Shown here: positions 1-5,895 of the stretch, piece after piece
How positions within the stretch are numbered: position 1 is the stretch's first letter
How the letters are laid out: each line of letters starts with the position of its first letter
Origin: Crenothrix polyspora
GTDB lineage: Bacteria > Pseudomonadota > Gammaproteobacteria > Methylococcales > Methylomonadaceae
Assembly (NCBI GenBank): GCA_945903675.1
Contig: CAMDOP010000208.1
Coordinates: 1 to 5,895 of the forward strand
DNA: 5,895 bases
Direction of reading: 5' to 3'
Notes under the pieces: model-generated
Seen by the model: only the letters and a program-made list of their open reading frames with translations
The model's database searches: none
What the model was told of the DNA's origin: nothing
Made by a program: the position numbers and the translations under genes

Positions 1-192
1 AAAGAAGACGTTAATAATGCCCGTAATGAAGAATTAGGTAAATTACAGCGGAAAACCATTGAAATTGCTAACGGCATAGCTAAAGACGAAGAATATGACT
101 TAGTTCTTTTTTCTGATGTCGTTGTTTATAAAAAAGAACCATTTGATATCACCACTCAAGTTGTAAAAAAATTGTCTACTATTCCTGAATAA
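1..192 (+). CDS. skp: Skp/OmpH family periplasmic chaperone, 3' end only
   Basis: The window opens inside a reading frame whose last 63 codons encode the C-terminal part of a Skp (OmpH) protein, ending in TAA. Seen: a charged helical stretch (KEDVNNARNEELGKL) followed by a segment ending in the family's usual closing pattern, an IA-K-EEYDLVL strand, a short VVVYKK stretch, then FDITTQVVKKL, equivalent to the 'DITdevikeL' tail of Skp. Family knowledge: Skp is a trimeric periplasmic chaperone that holds unfolded outer-membrane proteins on their way to the BAM complex, and its gene usually follows bamA. The signal peptide and most of the coiled-coil tentacle lie outside the window. The fabZ start is 53 nt downstream on the same strand, so co-transcription is likely. 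In many relatives lpxD would stand in that gap; here it does not. Confidence 0.85.
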   Translation, partial: KEDVNNARNEELGKLQRKTIEIANGIAKDEEYDLVLFSDVVVYKKEPFDITTQVVKKLSTIPE

Positions 193-245
193 CAGCACTC
201 GCAGCCTTTAAACGTATAAATTAACTAATAAGAAGCACTCTATTC

Positions 246-689
246 ATGTCTATAACCTTAGATATATTACAAATACAAGCATTCTTGCCTCATCGATATC
301 CCTTTTTGTTGATTGACAAGGTGATAGAGTGCGAACCTGGAGTAAGGTTGTTAGGAGTGAAAAATGTCACTTATAACGAACCTTTTTTCCAGGGGCATTT
401 TCCACAAAAGCCTATTATGCCCGGCGTACTCATTTTAGAAGCCTTAGCTCAATCAACTGGACTTCTAGCTTCTGAAACAGCTGGCGATGAATTGATAGGC
501 ATGATCTATTACTTAGTCGGTATAGATAAGGCCAAATTTAAACGCCCTGTGGTACCGGGTGACCAACTGATGTTGGAAGCGAAGTTCATCAAAAGTAAAC
601 GTAATATTTGGGCTTTTGAATGCCGTGCAGAAGTTGACGGTGAGTTTGTTGCTAGCGCAGAAATCAGATGCGCGGCAGTGGTAAATTGA
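246..689 (+). CDS. fabZ: 3-hydroxyacyl-[acyl-carrier-protein] dehydratase FabZ
   Basis: A complete 147-residue FabZ, close to the E. coli length of about 151. It dehydrates (3R)-3-hydroxyacyl-ACP to trans-2-enoyl-ACP in cytosolic type II fatty-acid synthesis. Seen: a single hot-dog fold domain starting with the hallmark LPHRYPFLLIDKV (residues 14-26), then the catalytic motif GHFPQKPIMPGVLILEALAQ (50-69) with the expected catalytic His51 and Glu65. The KAKFKRPVVPGD segment near residue 95 is the usual substrate-tunnel strand. The ATG at 246 gives the normal N-terminus; a purine-rich AAGAAG lies upstream but somewhat far (about 11-12 nt), so the ribosome site is weak. The stop codon overlaps the probable start of lpxA. 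FabZ and LpxA compete for the same 3-hydroxyacyl-ACP pool, which explains their conserved pairing. Confidence 0.97.
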   Translation: MSITLDILQIQAFLPHRYPFLLIDKVIECEPGVRLLGVKNVTYNEPFFQGHFPQKPIMPGVLILEALAQSTGLLASETAGDELIGMIYYLVGIDKAKFKRPVVPGDQLMLEAKFIKSKRNIWAFECRAEVDGEFVASAEIRCAAVVN

Positions 690-1462
690 GTTTGATACAT
701 CCAACAGCTCTCATTGATAGCGATGCTGAATTAGCTGATGATGTTACTGTTGGTGCTTTTTCGGTCATCGGAGCTGATGTAAAAATTGAATCCGGTACGA
801 TTATAGGTCCTCATGTTGTCATAAAAGGACCTACGTCCATTGGTAAAGATAATCATATTTATCAATTCACTTCTATCGGTGAAGACCCCCAAGATAAAAA
901 GTATGCAGCAGAAATTACCCGGTTAGAAATTGGCGATAGAAATACTATTCGAGAGTTTGCCTCTATGCATAGAGGTACTCTTCAAGACCAAGGTGTGACT
1001 AAAATAGGACATGATAATTTATTTATGGCCTACACGCATGTCGCACATGATTGCGTTATTGGCAACCATGTCATTATGGCCAATGGAGCCTCATTAGCGG
1101 GCCATGTACAACTCAATGATCATGCTATTTTAGGTGGCTTTACCTTAGTTCATCAATTTACCCAAATAGGTCAATTTAGCTTTGCTGCTATGGGTAGTGC
1201 CATTACCCAAGATATTCCTCCATTTATTATGGTCGGAGGCAAACCAACCAAGCCTCATGGCATTAAGTCAGTCGGTATGGAGCGCAGTGGTATTTCCACA
1301 GAAGATATTAGACTGATCAGAAATGCTTACAAAATAATCTATAAGATGAATTTGCGCTTGGAAGATGCCATTATCCAAATGGAAGAGCTGGCGGGAGACA
1401 GTGGTGAACTGTTAAATATGATTAGTTTTTTGCGTAATGTACGTAGAGGCATACTGCGCTAA
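686..1462 (+). CDS. lpxA: acyl-ACP--UDP-N-acetylglucosamine O-acyltransferase LpxA (probable TTG start)
   Basis: LpxA moves a 3-hydroxyacyl chain from ACP to the 3-OH of UDP-GlcNAc, the first step of lipid A synthesis in the cytosol. Seen: left-handed beta-helix hexapeptide repeats from about residue 8 to 185 (IGPHVVIKG, IGDRNTIRE, IGHDNLFMA, IGNHVIMANG), then a helical C-terminal domain (about 190-258) ending RRGILR. The motif HVAHD carries the expected catalytic His121. Start choice: TTG at 686 gives (M)SLIHPTALID and 258 residues, matching the P. aeruginosa N-terminus (MSLIDPRAIID) and length, and overlaps the fabZ stop by 4 nt. ATG at 668 would add six residues (MRGSGK) without a visible ribosome site; TTG at 692 is also possible. 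Residue 169 is Met at the acyl-chain ruler position. The gene is followed by rnhB rather than the usual lpxB. Confidence 0.95.
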   Translation: MSLIHPTALIDSDAELADDVTVGAFSVIGADVKIESGTIIGPHVVIKGPTSIGKDNHIYQFTSIGEDPQDKKYAAEITRLEIGDRNTIREFASMHRGTLQDQGVTKIGHDNLFMAYTHVAHDCVIGNHVIMANGASLAGHVQLNDHAILGGFTLVHQFTQIGQFSFAAMGSAITQDIPPFIMVGGKPTKPHGIKSVGMERSGISTEDIRLIRNAYKIIYKMNLRLEDAIIQMEELAGDSGELLNMISFLRNVRRGILR

Positions 1463-1529
1463 GTTTGACTTCCTCCAAACGTAATGTCACAACTATTTTC
1501 TAAGTAGTCACTTCATCAGTTCTGTTGCC

Positions 1530-2129
1530 ATGAATAACCGACAACAACACCTTCCCAATAAATATCCTTTAATTGCTGGCATAGATGAAGCTGGACGCGG
1601 ACCACTAGCAGGTCCCGTAGTAGCTGCCGCTGTTATTCTTGATCCACAATGGCCTATTGATGGTTTAGCTGACTCAAAAATACTGAGCAAACTTAAACGT
1701 GAAAACTTATCTAAACTTATTAAGACTCATGCTCTAAGCTGGTCTATAGCGGTTGCCAGTGTCGAAGAAATTGATGAACTCAACATCTTGCAAGCAACCT
1801 TACTGGCTATGCAGCGCGCGGTTAATGGACTGCATATACAACCCGATGAAGCCTTAGTCGATGGCAACCAAACGCCAAAGCTATTAATACCCACGCTAGC
1901 CATTATAAAAGGCGACAGTAAGATACAGGCTATCAGTGCGGCTTCAATTATTGCAAAAGTTGAGCGTGACAGCCTGATGCTGGCTTATCATCAGCAACAC
2001 CCTCGTTATTCGTTCCATTTGCATCAAGGCTACGGAACTAAGCTGCATTTAGCCGAAATAGCTGAATTCGGTTTCTTAGACATACACAGAAAATCATTCA
2101 ATCCTTTAAGAACCCTATTAAGCCAATAA
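1530..2129 (+). CDS. rnhB: ribonuclease HII
   Basis: A complete 199-residue RNase HII, a typical length for the family. It cuts the RNA strand of RNA/DNA hybrids and removes single ribonucleotides misincorporated into DNA. Seen: the diagnostic AGIDEAGRGPLAGPVVAAAV motif (residues 16-35) with acidic residues Asp19 and Glu20, Asp111 in the LVDGNQ segment, and Asp129 in the IIKGDSK segment, which together make the DEDD metal-binding set. The helix AASIIAKVERD (137-147) and the HQGYGT motif (165-170) follow as in other members. The ATG at 1530 leaves a normal short N-terminal extension, but no good Shine-Dalgarno sequence precedes it. It is separated from lpxA by 67 nt, the place where lpxB often lies, and there is no dnaE downstream on this strand; instead it converges on srkA. 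Confidence 0.97.
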   Translation: MNNRQQHLPNKYPLIAGIDEAGRGPLAGPVVAAAVILDPQWPIDGLADSKILSKLKRENLSKLIKTHALSWSIAVASVEEIDELNILQATLLAMQRAVNGLHIQPDEALVDGNQTPKLLIPTLAIIKGDSKIQAISAASIIAKVERDSLMLAYHQQHPRYSFHLHQGYGTKLHLAEIAEFGFLDIHRKSFNPLRTLLSQ

Positions 2130-2135
2130 GCATCA

Positions 2136-3122
2136 CTAAAGCCCAATCGGTAACTCATCCATTAAGGCAATCTGTTCACGTAACTCAATGATTCTGTCTT
2201 GCCAATAGCGAGGGTTATCAAACCAAGGGAAGGCCATAGGAAACGCAGGATCATCCCAGCGTTTGGCAATCCACGCCGAATAATGCAGTAAGCGTAAAGT
2301 ACGTAAAGCCTCTAATATATGCAATTCCATGACATTAAAATCATAGAATACTTTATAGCCATCAAGTAGATGCTTAAGCTGAAAACTCATCTCCTCACGA
2401 TCACCTGACAGTAACATCCATAAATCCTGTATGGCAGGGCCCATACGGCTATCATCGAAATCCACAAAATGGGGACCGTCATCCGTCCATAAAATATTAC
2501 CGGGATAACAATCGCCGTGTAGCCTTAAGCTTTTTAGTTTACCGGCACGTTCAAAGCAGCGCTTTACCGCATCCAAGGCATGGGCGCTAGTGCTGCTGTA
2601 AGCATCGAATAGGTCAGCAGGAATAAAGTTATGCTTAAGCAGGTAATCTCTTGGCTCATCACCAAAATTAAGCACACTTAACGCTGGACGCACCTTAAAA
2701 GGTTTTGTCGCACCTATGGCATGTATACGGCCGATAAAGCGTCCCATCCATTCTAGCTTTTCACGACTATCTATTTCAGGAACACGTCCGCCTTGCTTAG
2801 GAAAGACTGAAAACCGGAAACCCTCAAGCTGATTAAGCGTCTGATTTTCGATCAACTTCAAAGGTGGGACTACCGGTATTTCATTGTCGGCCAACTCCTG
2901 AATAAAATTGTGCTCTTCTAAGATGGCGTCATCGGTCCAGCGCTGAGGTCGGTAAAATTTAGTGACTACTGTCTCGGAGTTCTCTATGCCTACCTGATAA
3001 ACGCGGTTTTCATAGCTATTAAGCGCTAACAAGCGACCGTCACCAGACAGTCCTACGCTTGCCATTGCATTAAGCACAAAGTCGGGTGTTAGTGCTGAAA
3101 AAGGGGTTAGATGTGTATCCAT
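2136..3122 (-). CDS. srkA: stress response serine/threonine protein kinase SrkA (YihE/RdoA family)
   Basis: A 328-residue protein of the same length as E. coli SrkA (YihE), a cytosolic kinase of the aminoglycoside-phosphotransferase/choline-kinase fold linked to stress survival and, in enterics, to Cpx-regulated expression. Seen: N-lobe LNSYENRVYQVG (34-45) and VVTKFYRPQRWT (52-63) containing the ATP-anchoring Lys; EEHNF (69-73); the catalytic loop LHGDCYPGNILW (201-212) with Asp204 and Asn209; and the metal-binding FVDFDD (219-224) with Asp221. The C-terminal part keeps the family pattern WIAKRWDDPAFPMAFPWF. The ATG at 3122 gives the expected N-terminus, but no Shine-Dalgarno sequence is visible before it. 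It lies downstream of topA in the same direction, 109 nt away with its own candidate promoter. No dsbA, its frequent enteric neighbour, is seen. The physiological substrate is not known from the sequence. Confidence 0.94.
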   Translation of the reverse strand: MDTHLTPFSALTPDFVLNAMASVGLSGDGRLLALNSYENRVYQVGIENSETVVTKFYRPQRWTDDAILEEHNFIQELADNEIPVVPPLKLIENQTLNQLEGFRFSVFPKQGGRVPEIDSREKLEWMGRFIGRIHAIGATKPFKVRPALSVLNFGDEPRDYLLKHNFIPADLFDAYSSTSAHALDAVKRCFERAGKLKSLRLHGDCYPGNILWTDDGPHFVDFDDSRMGPAIQDLWMLLSGDREEMSFQLKHLLDGYKVFYDFNVMELHILEALRTLRLLHYSAWIAKRWDDPAFPMAFPWFDNPRYWQDRIIELREQIALMDELPIGL

Positions 3123-3147
3123 AGTTTTATTGTAACGTTGAATACAC

Positions 3148-3175
3148 TTTATGCTGGAGTTAATTCATTTATCAA
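3148..3175 (-). promoter_or_regulatory. candidate sigma70-type promoter for srkA
   Basis: Reading the minus strand, TTGATA (plus 3170-3175; 5 of 6 match to TTGACA) is followed after 16 nt by CATAAA (plus 3148-3153; 4 of 6 match to TATAAT). The -10 box ends about 25 nt before the srkA ATG. The -35 box lies inside a 7-bp inverted repeat (ATTTATC/GATAAAT, plus 3167-3173 and 3180-3186), which could be a protein-binding site or chance in AT-rich DNA. Predicted by eye only. Confidence 0.35.
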
Positions 3176-3220
3176 CGGAGATAAATCAAGATATACCCTC
3201 ATATTTAAATGAATCATGGT

Positions 3221-3239
3221 TTGATTAATAGTTAATCAA
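3221..3239. repeat. AT-rich inverted repeat overlapping the topA stop codon
   Basis: A perfect 8-bp inverted repeat, TTGATTAA and TTAATCAA, is separated by TAG. The topA stop codon (TAA on the minus strand, plus 3232-3234) lies in one arm. The stem has only one G:C pair and no U-tract follows on the transcript, so it is a poor intrinsic terminator. It may be a weak fold, an operator-like palindrome, or chance. Confidence 0.3.
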
Positions 3240-5556
3240 TGGTTTCTTTAGGACCCAGTACATCTAAAGGATCACCTTCGTAGGGTGTGGCGTAACTACA
3301 ATCTTTCTGAGGACAAACTTTTTCAACACCCCGTCGTTTAGTTTCTTTAACGGTTAAAATTGGCCACTGACAATCAGGACAACTTTCTTTTAGTGGTGCA
3401 TTCCAGAGTGCATACTTACATTTTGGATAAACCGAACAAGAATAAAATATTTTCCCATTGCGAGACTTACGTTTTAAAATGACGCCTTTTTTACACTCAG
3501 GGCATTCAACGCCAGTGTCTGCAGGTTTTTCTAAAGGCTCTATATGGCGACATTTTGGATAGGCACTGCAACCAATAAATTTTCCATAACGACCAATTTT
3601 AAAAACTAAAGGCGATTCACATTCTGGACAGACTCGACCTTCAACGGTTTCTGATTCTTCCGTTGCATTAGCATCATCATTCAAATTTCGTGTATAGGAA
3701 CACTCTGGATAATGAGTGCAGCCAATAAATCGACCATTTCGCCCCAAGCGAATGGATAAGGGACTTTGGCATTCAGGACATTTTTCGTCGATCGCTTCTT
3801 GAGTAACATCTTTACGTTGTACGCTAGCATCCTTTTCTTGAATCATGTCATTAAAAGGTTGCCAGAATTCATGCATTAATGGAATCCATTCCTTTTCACC
3901 ACGAGAAACGGCATCCAATTCATCTTCTAAATTAGCTGTAAAATCATAATCCACATATTTGGTGAAGTGTTCCGTCAGAAATTTATTGACGATTCTACCT
4001 ACATCCGTTGGATAAAAGCGCTTATTGTCCAAGGTCACATATTCACGATTCTGCAGAGTCGAGATAATAGACGCGTATGTTGACGGTCTTCCTATACCAT
4101 GTTCTTCTAAGGACTTGACTAAACTCGCTTCACCATAGCGTGGGGGCGGATCAGTAAAGTGCTGGCCGGCAATAATGTCATTGAGTGGGATTGGACGACC
4201 TTCTTCTAGCGGAGGTAGAAAGCTTTCCTTATCGTCACTTTCTTTGCTGTCATCTTTTCCTTCTAGATAAACCGCCATAAATCCAGGTATGGCAATGGTA
4301 GAGCCGGTTGCCCTGAACACATGTTTGCCATCACCACAGCTTAAATCCACAGCCACCATATTAAGTGTTGCATGAATCATTTGGCAGGCTATAGTGCGTT
4401 TCCAAATTAAATCATACAGTTTGTATTGTTCAATACTGAGGTGATCTTTAATCTGGCTAGGTAAATGTCTAGGATAAGTAGGGCGTATCGCCTCATGGGC
4501 TTCTTGGGCATTTTTTGATTTGGTCTTAAATAACCTAGGTTCTTTAGGTACATTTTCAGCACCGTATTTTTCCGCAATCAAGGCTCGCATATCCTCAACA
4601 GCTTCTACCGATAAGTTGACCGAATCGGTACGCATATAGGTAATCAGACCTTCTGTTTCTCCACCAATATCAATACCTTCATACAGTTGTTGGGCAACTA
4701 TCATGGTACGTTTGGTGGTAAAACCTAATTTTCGAGACGCTTCTTGTTGCAGGGTAGAGGTTATAAAAGGCGGTGCTGGATTACGCTTCTGCTGTTTCTT
4801 TTCTAATTTGGAAACGAGTAACTGTCCATCGGCAGCAGACAGTAGTGCTTGTTTGGTTTTTTCAGCCAAAGCTTCATCAGTAATGCTGAATTGATTCAGT
4901 TTTTCATTATCAAACTGAGTTAGTTTGGCTTTAAAATTTTGATCATGCGCGGTTAGTAATGCATCTATAGACCAATATTCACGGGTTTTAAAGGCTTCTA
5001 TTTCTAGTTCCCGCTCAACTATCATACGTAACGCAGGGCTTTGTACTCGACCGGCAGATAATCCCCTACGAATTTTTTTCCATAATAAAGGTGATAGCTT
5101 AAAGCCAACTAAATAATCTAAAGCACGTCTAGCTTGCTGAGCATTAATCAAATTAATCGCTAATTGAGCTGGATTAGCAATCGCTTCAGTGACTGCTTTT
5201 TTAGTGATTTCATGAAAAACAACGCGAAATACTGGCTTATCTTTGAGTATTTTTTTTTCTTTTAATAACTCATATAAATGCCAAGAAATTGCCTCCCCCT
5301 CTCTATCGGGATCGGTTGCAAGATATAACGTATCAGCAGTTTTAAGGGCTTTACTAATAGCTTGAACGTGACGCTGATTACGCTCAATGATTTCGTATTT
5401 CATTGCAAAATCATTGCTGGGATCAACCGCGCCTTCTTTAGGAACAAGATCACGTACATGTCCATAAGAGGCTAATACCTGAAAATCTTTCCCCAAGTAT
5501 TTTTCTATGGTTTTGGCTTTTGCAGGCGATTCTACAATGACGAGATTTTTACTCAT
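3232..5556 (-). CDS. topA: DNA topoisomerase I (type IA) with four C-terminal zinc ribbons
   Basis: A complete 774-residue type IA topoisomerase, which relaxes negatively supercoiled DNA by single-strand passage. Seen: TOPRIM domain at the N-terminus (LVIVESPAKAKTIEKYLG, Glu9; TDPDREGE, 81-88, with Asp82, Asp84, Glu86 for Mg2+); LSAGRVQSPALR (166-177); the catalytic segment GLITYMRTDSVNLS with active-site Tyr307 (E. coli Tyr319); and HGIGRPSTYASII (486-498). The C-terminus holds four Cys4 zinc ribbons: Cys593/596/613/619, Cys643/646/663/669, Cys685/688/707/713, and a divergent last one, Cys726/729/748/753. It is shorter than the 865-residue E. coli enzyme mainly at the C-terminus. The ATG at 5556 gives the standard MSKNLVIVESPAKAK start, yet no Shine-Dalgarno sequence is seen; the leader on the transcript is CU-rich because of the heptamer repeats. 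smg lies just upstream. Confidence 0.98.
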   Translation of the reverse strand: MSKNLVIVESPAKAKTIEKYLGKDFQVLASYGHVRDLVPKEGAVDPSNDFAMKYEIIERNQRHVQAISKALKTADTLYLATDPDREGEAISWHLYELLKEKKILKDKPVFRVVFHEITKKAVTEAIANPAQLAINLINAQQARRALDYLVGFKLSPLLWKKIRRGLSAGRVQSPALRMIVERELEIEAFKTREYWSIDALLTAHDQNFKAKLTQFDNEKLNQFSITDEALAEKTKQALLSAADGQLLVSKLEKKQQKRNPAPPFITSTLQQEASRKLGFTTKRTMIVAQQLYEGIDIGGETEGLITYMRTDSVNLSVEAVEDMRALIAEKYGAENVPKEPRLFKTKSKNAQEAHEAIRPTYPRHLPSQIKDHLSIEQYKLYDLIWKRTIACQMIHATLNMVAVDLSCGDGKHVFRATGSTIAIPGFMAVYLEGKDDSKESDDKESFLPPLEEGRPIPLNDIIAGQHFTDPPPRYGEASLVKSLEEHGIGRPSTYASIISTLQNREYVTLDNKRFYPTDVGRIVNKFLTEHFTKYVDYDFTANLEDELDAVSRGEKEWIPLMHEFWQPFNDMIQEKDASVQRKDVTQEAIDEKCPECQSPLSIRLGRNGRFIGCTHYPECSYTRNLNDDANATEESETVEGRVCPECESPLVFKIGRYGKFIGCSAYPKCRHIEPLEKPADTGVECPECKKGVILKRKSRNGKIFYSCSVYPKCKYALWNAPLKESCPDCQWPILTVKETKRRGVEKVCPQKDCSYATPYEGDPLDVLGPKETID

Positions 5557-5567
5557 TTAATTAAAGG

Positions 5568-5616
5568 GGCTAAAGACGAAAGGTTAATGGCTAAAGGCTA
5601 AAGGCTAAAGGCGAAA
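5568..5616. repeat. seven in-phase 7-bp tandem units, consensus GGCTAAA
   Basis: Read on the plus strand in 7-nt steps, the units are GGCTAAA, GACGAAA, GGTTAAT, GGCTAAA, GGCTAAA, GGCTAAA and GGCGAAA. Three consecutive copies (5589-5609) are perfect and the flanking ones are degenerate in the same phase, which suggests growth by replication slippage followed by drift. It lies wholly in the smg-topA gap and starts 12 nt upstream of the topA start codon. It resembles in form the short tandemly repeated heptamers of some bacterial genomes, but I do not recognise a named family. Confidence 0.85.
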
Positions 5617-5656
5617 ATGTACATTCTTTTTTGCCTTTAGCCTTTTTCCTTTCGCC
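5589..5656. repeat. long imperfect hairpin built from opposing heptamer runs
   Basis: The left arm (5589-5616) is four GGCTAAA-type heptads. The right arm (5629-5656) is four heptads in inverted orientation: TTTTGCC, TTTAGCC, TTTTTCC, TTTCGCC. Aligned end to end, 24 of 28 positions pair, around a 12-nt loop (5617-5628) that contains the palindrome ATGTACAT. The strongest core is a perfect 10-bp match, GGCTAAAGGC (5603-5612) to GCCTTTAGCC (5633-5642). GGCTAAAGGC also occurs at 5589 and 5596, so the stem can slip between registers. In the smg-to-topA transcript no U-run follows the 3' arm, so it is not a standard intrinsic terminator; an attenuator, RNA-stabilising stem or dispersed repeat is possible. 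Confidence 0.75.
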
Positions 5657-5663
5657 TGATGTA

Positions 5664-5895
5664 TTAATGTAAATAAGTGGGGATTAGATTATAAACAATG
5701 TCTTCCATTCTAGAGAAAGCAATTTCCTCGTCAGGTTGACTTAATAAAATCATCAGTACTATCCATTTTAGTTTTTCCATTGAAATTTCTTCATTTTCTA
5801 AAGCCATAGCTCGATCTATTACAATTTCTCTATTAACAGAATTTAAAATTCCATTTTGTTCGAGAAACATAATAAGGTTGCGGCACTCAAGATCA
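5664..5895 (-). CDS. smg: Smg family protein (DUF494), 3' part; start lies beyond the window
   Basis: The minus-strand frame runs without interruption from the right edge to a TAA at 5664-5666, encoding about 77 C-terminal residues of a protein usually near 157 long. Seen: DLECRNLIMFLEQNGIL, then REIVIDRAMAL, LKWIVLMILLSQP and a final YLH. These match E. coli Smg, whose corresponding parts read CRGFLLFLEQ, REMVIERVLAL, LKWVVLMVLFN and end MLH. An internal ATG at 5870 could be mistaken for the start, but family residues continue upstream of it, so the gene is truncated by the window. Smg has no firmly established biochemical role. Its gene commonly sits between dprA and topA (or the topA-derived zinc-finger gene yrdD in E. 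coli), and the order smg-topA here agrees with that. The two genes are separated by a 107-nt repeat-bearing gap. Confidence 0.9.
   Translation of the reverse strand, partial: DLECRNLIMFLEQNGILNSVNREIVIDRAMALENEEISMEKLKWIVLMILLSQPDEEIAFSRMEDIVYNLIPTYLH

Noticed and set aside
193..245. Remnant of lpxD between skp and fabZ
   Set aside because: The 53 nt contain no LpxD-like hexapeptide codons or open frame; too short to call a pseudogene.
509..704. Two short minus-strand frames opposite the end of fabZ
   Set aside because: They lie antisense to strongly conserved FabZ/LpxA coding sequence, show no recognisable motif and no ribosome site.
1463..1480. GTTTG...CAAAC inverted repeat after lpxA as a terminator
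   Set aside because: Only a 5-bp stem with an 8-nt loop and no T-tract; not distinguishable from chance.
1508..1690. 60-codon minus-strand frame opposite the rnhB 5' end
   Set aside because: Its sequence is the shadow of the conserved RNase HII motif; low-complexity composition and no family resemblance.
4703..4894. 63-codon plus-strand frame inside topA
   Set aside because: Antisense to the conserved catalytic and adjoining region of TopA, with no independent support.
5589..5656. CRISPR array or standard Rho-independent terminator
   Set aside because: Units are 7 bp without spacers, so not CRISPR. In the topA direction the stem lacks a following U-run, and it lies upstream of topA rather than after an operon end.
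5868..5870. Minus-strand ATG at 5870 as the start of a 68-residue protein
   Set aside because: Smg-like residues (DLECRNLI) continue in frame upstream to the window edge, so this is an internal Met in a truncated gene.

Overview
The window reads as ordinary chromosomal DNA of a Gram-negative, moderately AT-rich gammaproteobacterium. The evidence is the lipid A/fatty-acid genes (skp, fabZ, lpxA), an SrkA/YihE-type kinase, a DNA topoisomerase I with C-terminal zinc ribbons, and a Smg protein directly upstream of topA. Protein similarity and gene order are compatible with a non-enteric lineage (for example methanotroph- or Pseudomonas-like), but the genus cannot be fixed from the sequence alone.

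Left part, + strand (1-2129): the 3' end of a Skp/OmpH periplasmic chaperone gene, then fabZ, lpxA and rnhB. This is a reduced version of the classical bamA-skp-lpxD-fabZ-lpxA-lpxB-rnhB cluster. lpxD is absent between skp and fabZ, and lpxB is absent between lpxA and rnhB. fabZ and lpxA appear to overlap by 4 nt through a TTG start. FabZ and LpxA both use (3R)-3-hydroxyacyl-ACP, so the pair sits at the branch between phospholipid and lipid A synthesis. LpxA carries Met at the acyl-chain ruler position, as in Pseudomonas aeruginosa, which predicts a short (about C10) 3-hydroxy acyl chain on lipid A.

Right part, - strand (2136-5895): in transcription order, the 3' portion of smg (cut by the window edge), topA and srkA. 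srkA converges on rnhB with only 6 nt between the stop codons. The topA-srkA gap (109 nt) holds AT-rich inverted repeats and a plausible srkA promoter.

The most unusual element is the 107-nt smg-topA gap. It contains a run of seven in-phase 7-bp units (consensus GGCTAAA) facing an inverted run of four related units, able to fold into a long imperfect hairpin just upstream of topA. No mobile element, CRISPR array, tRNA or rRNA was seen. I found no convincing novel multi-gene system; the findings are the heptamer hairpin, the LpxA chain-length prediction, and the missing lpx genes.
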